32,979 bases of DNA from JANXLS01 sp038227045 (GCA_038227045.1 JBBRQD010000060.1:1-32979); one strand, 5' to 3'; counted from the first letter of the stretch, positions 6,883 to 14,795 are shown. Program-made: numbers and translations. Notes: generated from the letters alone by a model not told the origin.

Positions 6883-8640
6883 TTGGCAAAACGTGTATCT
6901 GAACGATTGAGACGGTACGAATCGGCGTTATTGTCTGCGGAAGGCGAAGCACCTGCGGCCGTGCCCCCCGAACGGCAACCTCGTGTGATTGTGATCGGGC
7001 ATAAAAATCCGGACACCGACAGCATCGCCGCCGCGGCCGGCTATGCACAGCTTAAGAACATGATGGGCGTGACTCACGCCGCGTCCGCGTGCGCCGGTTT
7101 TCCCAGCGCACGAACCGAATTTCTGTTCAGAAAATTCAACGTGCCGCTGCCTCAAGTCATCGGCGGGGTTCATCCGCGCATCAAAGACGTGATGGAGGCC
7201 AATTCGCCCTTCGTCTACGAGGGTCACACGCTGCTGAAGGCGATGGGTGTGCTGCAGAAAACGCATCGCCATCGCGTGCCGGTCGTGGACCTCAGCCGCA
7301 AATATCTCGGCATGGTCAGTCTCTTCGATATCGCCGACCGCCTGGTGATGCAGGCGGCCGAGGATGGCTTCGAGGGCTCCGGCGGCGGGTTGATCGGCCG
7401 CGAGATTCACACGTCCATCGCGCATGTCGAAGAAGTGCTGAAAGCCAAATCGCTTTCGTCCTACCGCGTCGATGCCATTGAGCCGCTGGAAGTATACGTC
7501 GGAGCAATGAGTGAAGCGACGCTGCGCGACCGCATGTCCAAGCGCGACCGCATGCGGATCGCCCTGGTCGTCGGCGACCGCCAGGAAATTCACAAGATGG
7601 CGGTCGACATGCGCCTGCGGCTGATGATCGTCACCGGCAGTTTTCCCGTCGATGACGATCTCGTCGACGAGGCCAAAACCAACGGCACCTGCATTCTCCA
7701 AACGCCTTACGATTCGGCGACGACCGTGCGGCGTTTGAAATTCAGCGCCCCGGCCGAGTCCACGATGCAGGACGATGCCACCACGTTTCAAGAAGATGAA
7801 AAGCTCGGCGACATCAAGGATTTGATCGCGGCCGAACGCGAAGAGACGTTCCCGGTTCTCGATGACGACGGGCGGCTTGTGGGCACGCTGTCGAAAGATT
7901 ACGTTGATCACGAACTGCCGCTCAAGCTGATCCTCGTCGATCACAACGAACTCTCGCAAGCCGTGGACGGCGCGGCGGAAGTGCCGATCATCGAAATCCT
8001 CGACCACCACCGTCTCGGTTCGCAGCAGACAAATTCGCCGATCACGTTCATCAACGAGGTTGTCGGTTCGTCGTGCACGCTGGTGAGCGAGCAGTTCCGC
8101 CGCTTCGGGTTCGCGCCCACGGCGCCCATGGCTGGAATCCTGATGGGTGGCATCATCACCGACACGCTGATGCTGCGCTCGCCCACGACGACTCCGCGCG
8201 ACAAGGCCGCGATCGATTGGCTCAAGAGCCTGTGCTTGCAGGATCCCAAGACGCTGGCAAACGAAATCCTGAGCGTCGGTTCGAGCATCGCCAATCTGCC
8301 CGCGCGCAAAGTCATCACCGCGGACAAAAAGGATTACCAGACGGACAACTACAAATTCGCCGTGGCGCAGGTCGAGGAAGTGGGCTTCGAAAACTTCTTC
8401 CAACACCGCGGAGAGCTGCTGCGTGAAATCAACGCGCTGGTAAAGGAAGAGGGCTTCGATTTCTTCGGCCTGCTGGTAACAAACGTGGTCCGAGAAACGT
8501 CGATGATGCTCTGCGCGGGAGAAAAACGCATCCTCGACCGCATCAACTACACGCGCCTCGACGAAAGCACGTTCGATCTGCCCGGTGTGCTGAGCCGGAA
8601 GAAGCAGTTGTTGCCGCTGCTTTTGAAGGTGATGGCGTAG
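6883..8640 (+). CDS. ppaC: Manganese-dependent (family II) inorganic pyrophosphatase with CBS and DRTGG domains
   Basis: Hydrolyses pyrophosphate to phosphate in the cytoplasm, pulling biosynthetic reactions forward. The catalytic DHH domain is split by a regulatory insert. VIGHKNPDTDSI (about 45-56) is the first metal motif; then a CBS motif (about 100-150, KAMGVLQKTHRHRVPVVD), a DRTGG-like domain (about 165-285), a second CBS motif (about 300-340), and then the rest of the catalytic core with VDHNE, EILDHHR and the IITDTLMLRSPTT segment. The C-terminal DHHA2 domain ends the 585 residues. In this class CBS domains bind adenine nucleotides and tune activity. The start is TTG, chosen because AAGGAG lies at 6868-6873, nine bases upstream, and no ATG fits. 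Confidence 0.93.
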   Translation: MAKRVSERLRRYESALLSAEGEAPAAVPPERQPRVIVIGHKNPDTDSIAAAAGYAQLKNMMGVTHAASACAGFPSARTEFLFRKFNVPLPQVIGGVHPRIKDVMEANSPFVYEGHTLLKAMGVLQKTHRHRVPVVDLSRKYLGMVSLFDIADRLVMQAAEDGFEGSGGGLIGREIHTSIAHVEEVLKAKSLSSYRVDAIEPLEVYVGAMSEATLRDRMSKRDRMRIALVVGDRQEIHKMAVDMRLRLMIVTGSFPVDDDLVDEAKTNGTCILQTPYDSATTVRRLKFSAPAESTMQDDATTFQEDEKLGDIKDLIAAEREETFPVLDDDGRLVGTLSKDYVDHELPLKLILVDHNELSQAVDGAAEVPIIEILDHHRLGSQQTNSPITFINEVVGSSCTLVSEQFRRFGFAPTAPMAGILMGGIITDTLMLRSPTTTPRDKAAIDWLKSLCLQDPKTLANEILSVGSSIANLPARKVITADKKDYQTDNYKFAVAQVEEVGFENFFQHRGELLREINALVKEEGFDFFGLLVTNVVRETSMMLCAGEKRILDRINYTRLDESTFDLPGVLSRKKQLLPLLLKVMA

Positions 8641-8675
8641 ACGATTCGAAAAATTGACCGTGAATTCAACATCAG

Positions 8676-8770
8676 AATTAAACGCGGATGAACGCGGATT
8701 TCCGCGGATGGACGCAGATAACTTCTTATCCAATTTATCCGCGTCCGTCCGCGTTCATCTGCGTTAAATT
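8676..8770. repeat. Intergenic hairpin of tandem 10-bp units (copy 2)
   Basis: The second copy of the family seen at 5154-5250. It starts AATTAAACGC, continues with 10-bp units ACGCGGATGA, ACGCGGATTT, CCGCGGATGG and ACGCAGATAA, and closes with the complementary run ending GCGTTAAATT. It lies 36 bp after the pyrophosphatase stop. The arms can form a long stem with a short AT-rich loop. Confidence 0.8.
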
Positions 8771-8891
8771 AGGCCACCGATTAATGTCGTCGTTATGCCC
8801 ACAATCGCATTCGATTGAAAATCACGCCACGACCGATTAGACTGAACGTGTATCAAGTCGCTGCATTATTTTTTCACTCTGGATCTCCCGC

Positions 8892-9848
8892 ATGTCCGAA
8901 CCCATTGCCGAAACCGTTTCTCCTTCCGAAGTGAAACCGGACGCGCCGCGCAAAGTTGCGATTGTGGGCGAGATTCCGTTCTCCGGGCGCGCGCTGGCCA
9001 AGGCCGTCTGCGATGCCGGAATGGTCGCGCGCGTGCTCTGTCCGGATTCGGCTGTTGAGGCTGGATTGAAAGCGCTGCCGATGTTGAGCAGCCTTGAAAT
9101 CGTCGAAGGCAATCTCGGAAATCCGACTGCCGTTTCGTCGGCGTTGGAAGGCGTTTACGGTGTCTGTTTCGTGTCGCCGATCGGCATGACGGGGCGGATG
9201 TACCGCTCGGAAGAGCACCTCGACGACGTGCGCAATGTCATTCTGGCGGCCGAAACGCACGCGCTGCGCAAACTGGTTTATCACTCGGCGGTCGGCGCAA
9301 GTTTGAGCGCTCATGCGCGCGCGTTGCAGGACGCGGCTGTCGCCGAAGAATTGCTGACGAAATCGCGCTGCGAGGATTATCGCATTCGCTCCGGCCCATT
9401 GATGGGCAAGGGCGACAATTTCCTGTCCGAGATCGTCGCCAAGGCGCGTGCCGCCGGGCCTTTCATGACGGTGTTGGGATATGGCGGAACGCTGGTGCAG
9501 CCGCTTTTTGTGGAGGATTTCGCGCGCTGGATGGCGCAACTTTTTACACCCAGTTCAGATGGCGCGCAAAACGGCGTTCAGGCGCTGGCTGGCCCTGAAA
9601 CGCTGTCGTTGCTGGAATTGACTGATTCCGCGCTGGAGTTGCTGCATCGCAATAAAGTGAAGTTTCACGCACCACTGTCCGTGCTTAAACTGCTGGCATC
9701 GGTCAGCGGCAATTTTAAATTCAGGGAACGGGTTCGGTTGCTCGACGACGCGTTTGCGCTGGAGCAGAACGATTCATCCAGTAATTTGGGTATCGGCAGA
9801 AAACTTGTGGCGCCAATTGATGTTCAGCGCGAAATGGTGGCAGGGTAG
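8892..9848 (+). CDS. NmrA-like NAD(P)-binding protein (atypical short-chain dehydrogenase)
   Basis: A 318-residue Rossmann-fold protein. After about 20 polar residues, VAIVGEIPFSGRALAKAVCD is an altered nucleotide-binding loop in which the usual GxxGxxG is degenerate. LEIVEGNLGNPTAV, ALEGVYGVCFVSP and RNVILAAETHALRKLVYHSA are typical strand-helix segments of the NmrA/atypical SDR group. There is no YxxxK catalytic pair in the normal place, so it may act as a redox sensor or bind NAD(P)H without classical dehydrogenase activity. The C-terminal 80 residues resemble the variable substrate-side domain. It stands alone after the repeat, and its ribosome-binding site is weak. Confidence 0.8.
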   Translation: MSEPIAETVSPSEVKPDAPRKVAIVGEIPFSGRALAKAVCDAGMVARVLCPDSAVEAGLKALPMLSSLEIVEGNLGNPTAVSSALEGVYGVCFVSPIGMTGRMYRSEEHLDDVRNVILAAETHALRKLVYHSAVGASLSAHARALQDAAVAEELLTKSRCEDYRIRSGPLMGKGDNFLSEIVAKARAAGPFMTVLGYGGTLVQPLFVEDFARWMAQLFTPSSDGAQNGVQALAGPETLSLLELTDSALELLHRNKVKFHAPLSVLKLLASVSGNFKFRERVRLLDDAFALEQNDSSSNLGIGRKLVAPIDVQREMVAG

Positions 9849-9903
9849 GGGAAGTGTTGTTGTCGTCCGCGCGCCTTTGCATCCTCGCGCGGCTGGCAGA
9901 CGT

Positions 9904-10089
9904 TTATGCGCAACAGGCTTTGACGGCGAGGACTTCATGAGGGAGGCGGAACGTCGCCGTGCGGAACTTGCTGGGGTATTTCACCGCGCCGCAGCGAAGG
10001 CAGGAAAACGTGGTTTCCTTGACTTCGTGCCGCGTGGTGCATTGGCATCCCGTGCAGTATTTGTTCTCGAATGGGTGGCTATGTCTCAT
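9904..10089 (-). CDS. Small zinc-ribbon protein
   Basis: A 61-residue basic protein, MRHSHPFENKYCTGC at its start. Two CxxC pairs, CTGC and CLRC, about 16 residues apart, form a typical zinc ribbon (CTGCQCTTRHEV ... FSCLRCGAVKYPSKF). The function is unknown; nucleic-acid binding is common for such ribbons but not shown. I start it at ATG 10089 because GAGGAG lies seven bases upstream; the in-frame ATG at 10104 overlaps that ribosome-binding site. A strong promoter-like sequence at 10167-10194 supports it being a real gene. It converges with the NmrA-like gene, 55 bp away. Confidence 0.72.
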   Translation of the reverse strand: MRHSHPFENKYCTGCQCTTRHEVKETTFSCLRCGAVKYPSKFRTATFRLPHEVLAVKACCA

Positions 10090-10104
10090 GGAATCTCTCC
10101 TCAT

Positions 10105-10391
10105 TTTAACTACTGCCTATTAGTTTAACGATCAGGTTCTCTCCTCATTGCGCACCATTGCGCACAATTATATTTCAATCAAATCGTTTGCCAATCCTGA
10201 TCCTAACACACGCAATCTTTAGGATGATTTAATGAATCACCTATATAGATTATCGTCCCAAACGACGAAAAATTGAGAGAAAATCAATATTATCCTTTCT
10301 TTTATAACTAAATTTGTCATTTAACTTGTCATTCTATGGCTATCACCTTTGAATATATTGCTCAAAAAAGGCCATTCGGGCCATTTTGGGA
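10105..10391. other. AT-rich spacer without a gene
   Basis: A 287-bp spacer that is much richer in A and T than the surrounding genes, especially 10170-10340. It holds the promoter of the zinc-ribbon gene, a duplicated CTCTCCTCAT (10095-10104 and 10139-10148), a direct repeat TTGTCATT at 10314-10321 and 10326-10333, and a doubled 'ATTGCGCAC' near 10147-10166. The open frames that cross into the neighbouring propeller gene are shadows. Confidence 0.6.
10167..10194 (-). promoter_or_regulatory. Sigma-70-type promoter for the zinc-ribbon gene
   Basis: On the minus strand TTGGCA (10194-10189) is separated by 16 bp from a perfect TATAAT (10172-10167). Transcription would begin near 10160, giving a leader of about 70 bases before ATG 10089. 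The leader contains two copies of ATGAGGAGAG, the second being the ribosome-binding site used by the gene, with AACTA/TAGTT able to pair between them. Confidence 0.6.
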
Positions 10392-11837
10392 CTATTTCAG
10401 CGGACGTGTGACGCTCCAAAGGAGCGCGCCGGCCAAGATGACCGTGAGCCAGAATTCAGGCAGCCACGCGAAGCCGTACCAGAATTCTGGGCGGCGGCGG
10501 TGCCAGAATTTTACTTGGGCGTAGGCTGGGCTATTCTCGGCTTCTGGGGGACAATTTTGGAAAGTCAGGAACGCGGTGTGTTTGGTTGCGAAATGGAGAT
10601 TGAAGCGTTCGTTTTTAGTATCATTTTTCCACAACGAAAAGTTTCCGAATTCTTGAATTGCGTTGCCCGAGCGGCCGCTCAGAAGGGCACATTTATCACT
10701 GTCGAACGCGTATTCGCCGTTTGGCGCGAAAAAGCCGAAATCGGGATTATTCCAAAGTTCCGCACCGGTCCGTATATCCCGCGCAGAAAATGGTTGCGAA
10801 TCAAGCAGGCGATCTGGTTCCATTAATTTAGGAGCGATAAACCGTTTTGTTTTTCCTCGAAACAATGCAGTCTTCGAGTTCCAATCCCAAACCACCAACT
10901 GCAATCCACCTCCACCACTCTCGACTGTCATCAAATACCGTCCATCGGGGGAAAAAGATAGATTATCGGGATGACTCTCCAAGGGCAACTCGCTTACCAC
11001 ATTGCCAGTTGGGATTTCAACGAGTCTGGCGAAATTCTCATCCGCGGAATTTCGAGTGATAAAACCAAGCAGTCGGTTGTCCGGTGAGAACTCCAATTCA
11101 TAGCAATTTAAATCGATTTCAAACTGATGTTGCACTGCTCCGGACACTGTAGAGATAACTTGTGCGACCTCGTCAGATGGATTGAACTCAAATGCCAACC
11201 ATTTTTCGTCCGGAGAAAAAATACCATATCCTTGTGGCAGACATGCGACAACTTCGAGAGACGGAAGCTTAGCCAAAATGAGTTGGGAATTGTTTCCCAT
11301 CAAAGCAAAATGATCGAACGCCGAGATTTCCTCAATACGAAACGCATCTGATTCTAGATTTTCGAATCGCAGGGGTTCTCCCGTCTCAACCGCCCATAGT
11401 TCGCAATAAACGGTCTTTGGAATGCCATTTACAAAAAAAGGATCCATCGGGGGGCGGCTTTCTCGTTTAATATAGTTGCCAGCCGGTGAAAACGATATTT
11501 CAGCGCTATGTCCATATAGTTCGCATGTGATCGTCCTATGAAGGTGCCCCGTCTCGGTGTCGTATATTTTAATGAGTTCCTTCCACTCGGATTCCGGCTG
11601 ATTTTCGTCTCGATATAAATAGGTCTGGGTATACAGGTATTTATCGTCGGGAGAGAAGTCTGCCGCTATAATTTCCCGCTCCTCCTGAATCGTATACTTC
11701 ACCGCCCAAGGCGCACGATTGCGCCATTGCAACATCCCGCTGCCGCACAATAACGAAGCCAGCAACAGCGTCCGCAGCGAGAAGCGCGGATGCCAGCGCG
11801 GGCGCGTTCGAGGGGTATCTGGGGTTGCTTGCGACAT
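10392..11837 (-). CDS. Membrane-anchored WD40-like beta-propeller protein (second copy of the architecture)
   Basis: A 481-residue protein with the same plan as the gene at 84-1259. A basic N-terminal tail is followed by the anchor FSLRTLLLASLLCGSGML (about 19-36). Repeated blades follow, marked by AADFSPDDKYLYTQTYLY, EISFSPAGNYIKRE and LSFSPDGRYLMTVESGGGG. A C-terminal membrane segment (LPEFWLTVILAGALLWSV, near 457-474) ends the protein. Its ATG immediately follows the TAA of the upstream membrane-protein gene with no spacer, so the two are tightly coupled. No enzyme motif is seen. The coding sequence has somewhat lower GC content than its neighbours. Role unknown. Confidence 0.8.
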   Translation of the reverse strand: MSQATPDTPRTRPRWHPRFSLRTLLLASLLCGSGMLQWRNRAPWAVKYTIQEEREIIAADFSPDDKYLYTQTYLYRDENQPESEWKELIKIYDTETGHLHRTITCELYGHSAEISFSPAGNYIKRESRPPMDPFFVNGIPKTVYCELWAVETGEPLRFENLESDAFRIEEISAFDHFALMGNNSQLILAKLPSLEVVACLPQGYGIFSPDEKWLAFEFNPSDEVAQVISTVSGAVQHQFEIDLNCYELEFSPDNRLLGFITRNSADENFARLVEIPTGNVVSELPLESHPDNLSFSPDGRYLMTVESGGGGLQLVVWDWNSKTALFRGKTKRFIAPKLMEPDRLLDSQPFSARDIRTGAELWNNPDFGFFAPNGEYAFDSDKCALLSGRSGNAIQEFGNFSLWKNDTKNERFNLHFATKHTAFLTFQNCPPEAENSPAYAQVKFWHRRRPEFWYGFAWLPEFWLTVILAGALLWSVTRPLK

Positions 11838-12266
11838 TTATTTTCCGCTCGCGCCGAGCCCCAGCGCGCCCATTCCAAAGATCACCGCGAAGGACACGAA
11901 AAAGAGCGTGAGTAAATTGTATCCGGCTCTCAGCCACCAGGTTGTCAGATGCTCTTTGACATCGAAGACCGCCTGCAGACACACGCGTACGCTCCAGAAG
12001 ACAGTGATGTAGGCGCATAGACCGCGCGCCAAACCGCTGCCTGACGCCAGCTCGCGGGCGTTGAAAATGCTGATCAGGCCGAAGCTGATAATCGCCATCA
12101 CCACGTACCCGCCATAGACCCAATACATCTGGCGGTGCAGTTTTTTCAGAACCCCAAGTTCTTCGTTCCAGTTCAAGCGGATCGGCACAAGAGACGACGC
12201 AACCAATACCGAAAGCTGGCCGAAGCCCGCGAAATAAATCAGATTTTCAAGATCGAGAGGCGGCAT
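11838..12266 (-). CDS. Four-helix integral membrane protein, unknown function
   Basis: A 142-residue protein with about four hydrophobic helices: residues 8-26 (YFAGFGQLSVLVASSLVPI), 48-68 (MYWVYGGYVVMAIISFGLIS), 80-97 (LARGLCAYITVFWSVRVC) and 112-136 (AGYNLLTLFFVSFAVIFGMG). A charged patch, DVKEHLTTWW, lies between the last two. I do not recognise the family. The stop abuts the start of the downstream propeller gene, and the MBOAT wax-synthase-like gene lies upstream on the same strand beyond a long hairpin, so it may belong to a lipid-related set. Confidence 0.75.
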   Translation of the reverse strand: MPPLDLENLIYFAGFGQLSVLVASSLVPIRLNWNEELGVLKKLHRQMYWVYGGYVVMAIISFGLISIFNARELASGSGLARGLCAYITVFWSVRVCLQAVFDVKEHLTTWWLRAGYNLLTLFFVSFAVIFGMGALGLGASGK

Positions 12267-12321
12267 GATGGACCCTTTCGTTTTGAGTTGCGGAAACGTT
12301 GAATTGCAATGCCTTGATTCT

Positions 12322-12591
12322 TCGCCATCCCGGAGGGATGCAAAGCTATTAGCCGGTGGTTGAGGCCGTACCCGGCCGACACCACCGGAATCGAATCAAA
12401 ATCGTCCCGCACCCTGACAGGGGTGCCAGCAATTTTCGAGAGTACTCAATACCTTCCACTCAATGTCAGTCTCTTGGCTGGCACCCCTGCCGGGGTGCGG
12501 AGAATTTCGCTGCGCGTATTCCGGTGGTGTCGGCCGCACGCGGCCTCAACCACCGGCTAATAGCTGAAATCCCTTCGGGATGACTGCAATG
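12322..12591. repeat. Long (about 270 bp) intergenic inverted repeat, MITE- or REP-like
   Basis: The two halves pair along most of their length. The left arm contains CATCCCGGAGGGATG, then CTATTAGCCGGTGGTTGAGG, then GGCCGACACCACCGGAA, then AGGGGTGCCAGC. The right arm contains the complements in mirror order: GCTGGCACCCCTGCCGGGG near 12478, TTCCGGTGGTGTCGGCC, CCTCAACCACCGGCTAATAG and ATCCCTTCGGGAT. There is no open reading frame of note inside. It begins 33 bp after the MBOAT stop and ends before the start of the membrane-protein gene. A non-autonomous mobile hairpin is a reasonable reading; no target-site duplication was clear. Confidence 0.8.
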
Positions 12592-12623
12592 CGAAAATTT
12601 TCATGTCAATCTTTCAATCGACT

Positions 12624-13430
12624 CTACGCGCCCACCGCTTTCATGAACGGCACGATCACATTTCGCACGAAAGGCGGGTGAAACAATCCGCACAGCGGTG
12701 CTGCCAGAATCGTAAGCGTAAACACACGCCCGCGCCAACCCGACGACAGCCCCAGCGCGCGGCCGCTTCGCGAGCGTTCGAAAAATAAGCCGGCGGCTTG
12801 CAACAGAAAAAACACGGTCGGCCAGCCGTATCCGCCGCGTGACGGCAGCGAAATAATCGCGTCGTGGACCAACCCGCTGGCCGCGAAACCTGTGAACAGT
12901 GCCCAGCGTGTGCCGATGCGCGCCGTCAACGGACGGAATAAAAAGCGGTGCGTTAAATCGCGAAACGCCGTGTTCCAGCGCCGGCCCCAGAATTCGGAGA
13001 GGCTCTCCGCGCACAACGGCGCGCGCATCAGCGGTTGCGCGTTGACTCCGGCGGCCCGCCACGCGCAGCTCAACAGATGAAACGCGCCGAAATGCAGCAT
13101 GAAAATCAGCCCGAGCATTCCGGCCCAGCCGTACAGCAAATCATAGTGTGCGGGAATGAATCGAGGAACGATCCAAAACAACGCCACACCCAGAATGGTC
13201 TTTAATGCGGCGGCAATCCATTCGCTCGGCGTCGGACGATCGTTGGGCGCAACTGTGTCGTGAAAAAATGCGCGGATGTCCATCCCCGGCCACGCAACGA
13301 AGTAACCGACTTTCCGCCCGATGGATACGCGTGCAGTGGAAACGCCACATGCCGTCGCAATTTTGCAAATCGAAAAAATCGCGACCGCAAGCGCCCACAT
13401 CACGAGCCACGGAGGAATGGGTGGGGTCAT
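12624..13430 (-). CDS. MBOAT family acyltransferase, wax-synthase-like
   Basis: A 268-residue polytopic membrane protein resembling the wax synthase branch of the membrane-bound O-acyltransferases, which move fatty acyl groups onto alcohols. The diagnostic segment SEFWGRRWNTAFRDLTHRFL is at residues about 145-164, and the putative catalytic histidine is His189 in ASGLVHD. Hydrophobic stretches at about 8-28, 74-95, 98-120 and 175-195 and several near the C terminus are consistent with six to eight helices. I prefer ATG 13430 (MTPPIPPWLV); a GTG at 13469 would lie inside the intergenic repeat. The donor and acceptor are unknown. Confidence 0.85.
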   Translation of the reverse strand: MTPPIPPWLVMWALAVAIFSICKIATACGVSTARVSIGRKVGYFVAWPGMDIRAFFHDTVAPNDRPTPSEWIAAALKTILGVALFWIVPRFIPAHYDLLYGWAGMLGLIFMLHFGAFHLLSCAWRAAGVNAQPLMRAPLCAESLSEFWGRRWNTAFRDLTHRFLFRPLTARIGTRWALFTGFAASGLVHDAIISLPSRGGYGWPTVFFLLQAAGLFFERSRSGRALGLSSGWRGRVFTLTILAAPLCGLFHPPFVRNVIVPFMKAVGA

Positions 13431-13463
13431 GGATTCGCCGGCTTTCGGCTGGAAAAACTTTTG

Positions 13464-13542
13464 CACCACGGAGTCACAGAGAACACAGAGAACAGAATGA
13501 ATTAGTAAATGGATTCTCTGTGTCCTCTGTGCCTCCGTGGTG
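13464..13542. repeat. Intergenic hairpin of tandem 9-bp units (CACAGAGAA family)
   Basis: CACCACGGAG at 13464-13473 is the complement of CTCCGTGGTG at 13533-13542. Each arm is built from near-identical units, CACGGAG followed by CACAGAGAA twice on the left and by the matching complement (TTCTCTGTG, TCCTCTGTG) on the right. The loop is about 20 bp and AT-rich. It lies 5 bp after the stop of the Gfo/Idh/MocA gene and may extend into the upstream end of the MBOAT gene. I recall this sequence type as a common intergenic repeat in environmental bacteria. Confidence 0.8.
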
Positions 13543-13547
13543 AATTA

Positions 13548-14732
13548 CTAACAGCCGGTCGAAACCCACGTCCTCGATTTCGACGATTCCGTCGCGGCCT
13601 GCAGCACCGCCTGCGTCTTTGCGGCGTCTTCGAAGTCGGGCTGCATCTTTTTGAAATTGCCGTCGCCGATTGCCGTCAAAATATCGCTGGCCTGATTGAT
13701 GAACGTGTGTTCGTAGCCGATGATGTGTCCCGCCGGCCAATAGGCGCCCGCGTAGGGATGATCGCCGGTCGTCGCGCTGATCTTGATCCAACCCTGCTCG
13801 CGGCCCTTCACGCTCGCGTCGTAGAATTCGAGCCAGTTCATGTCTTCGAACTCGAACTTGATCGCGCCCTTTTCGCCGTTGATTTCAATCTTGCTGCCGT
13901 TCTTGTTGCCCTGAGCGAAGCGCGTCGCTTCGAACGTCCCGACTCCGCCGCCGCACAATTTGGCGAGCATGATCACGGCGTCGTCGACGGTCACCTTGGC
14001 CATCTCCACTTTGCCACCGGCCTGATTCGTGGAGGCGTTCAAGCCCCCAGCCATCGCGCCGGTCGGCCGTTCCTTCACGAAGGTCTCCATGTGGGCGACG
14101 ACATCGGTGATTTCTTCGCCGGTGATGTACCGTGCGGCGTCGATGATGTGCGCGTTCAAATCGCCGTGCGAACCCGAGCCGGCGACATCGGCATTCAAGC
14201 GCCAGATCGCGGGGAAGTTCGGATCGATGATCCAGCTCTGGAGGTACATGGCGCGGACGTGGAACACTTTGCCGATGCGCCCTTCCTGCACGAGCTGCCG
14301 GGCGAGCGAGAGCGCCGGCACGCGGCGATAGTTGTACCAGACTGTCGTGAGCTGATTTTTCGCGGCCTGCGCGGCGGCGACCATTTTCTTCGCCTCATCC
14401 ATGTTCATGCACATCGGCTTTTCGCACGCGACGTGCTTGCCGGCTTGCAGCGCGGCGATGGCGATTTCGGCGTGGTTGTTGTTGGGCGTGCAGATGTCGA
14501 TCAAGTCGATGTCGGGGCGCGCGATCAGCTTGCGCCAATCGGTCTCGACGCTTTGCCAGCCCCACGTCGCGGCGAAATCCTTCGCGCGTTCGGCGTTGCG
14601 TCCACACGCCGCGGCCTTGACGGCTTTAACCGGCGTGTTGAAGAAATGGCCCACCTGGCTCCAGGCGTTGGAATGCGCCTTGCCCATGAATTGTGTGCCG
14701 ATCAGTCCGACTCGAAGTTCTTTCTGTGCCAT
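13548..14732 (-). CDS. Gfo/Idh/MocA family oxidoreductase
   Basis: A 394-residue NAD(P)-dependent dehydrogenase of the same superfamily as the gene at 5298 but not close to it in sequence. The nucleotide loop is GLIGTQFMGKAHSNAW (9-24), the family motif CEKP is at 103-106 with Lys105, and GSGSHGDLNAHIIDAARYIT holds the conserved active-site histidine region. The C-terminal domain has the expected beta sheet, and length is normal. AAGGAA precedes the ATG at a slightly long distance. Sugar or inositol derivatives are the usual substrates; which one is not visible. A hairpin separates it from the 94-residue gene upstream. Confidence 0.92.
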   Translation of the reverse strand: MAQKELRVGLIGTQFMGKAHSNAWSQVGHFFNTPVKAVKAAACGRNAERAKDFAATWGWQSVETDWRKLIARPDIDLIDICTPNNNHAEIAIAALQAGKHVACEKPMCMNMDEAKKMVAAAQAAKNQLTTVWYNYRRVPALSLARQLVQEGRIGKVFHVRAMYLQSWIIDPNFPAIWRLNADVAGSGSHGDLNAHIIDAARYITGEEITDVVAHMETFVKERPTGAMAGGLNASTNQAGGKVEMAKVTVDDAVIMLAKLCGGGVGTFEATRFAQGNKNGSKIEINGEKGAIKFEFEDMNWLEFYDASVKGREQGWIKISATTGDHPYAGAYWPAGHIIGYEHTFINQASDILTAIGDGNFKKMQPDFEDAAKTQAVLQAATESSKSRTWVSTGC

Positions 14733-14795
14733 TGCAGAGGGTTTCCTTATTGAGTTGAAAGGCCCCGGCGCAAGGGGCGGGCAGACTCTTAAATC

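Noticed and set aside
6928..8733. 601-codon minus-strand frame opposite the pyrophosphatase
   Set aside because: It mirrors a well-identified enzyme codon by codon and shows the Arg/His/Asp-rich composition of an antisense shadow; no motif is present.
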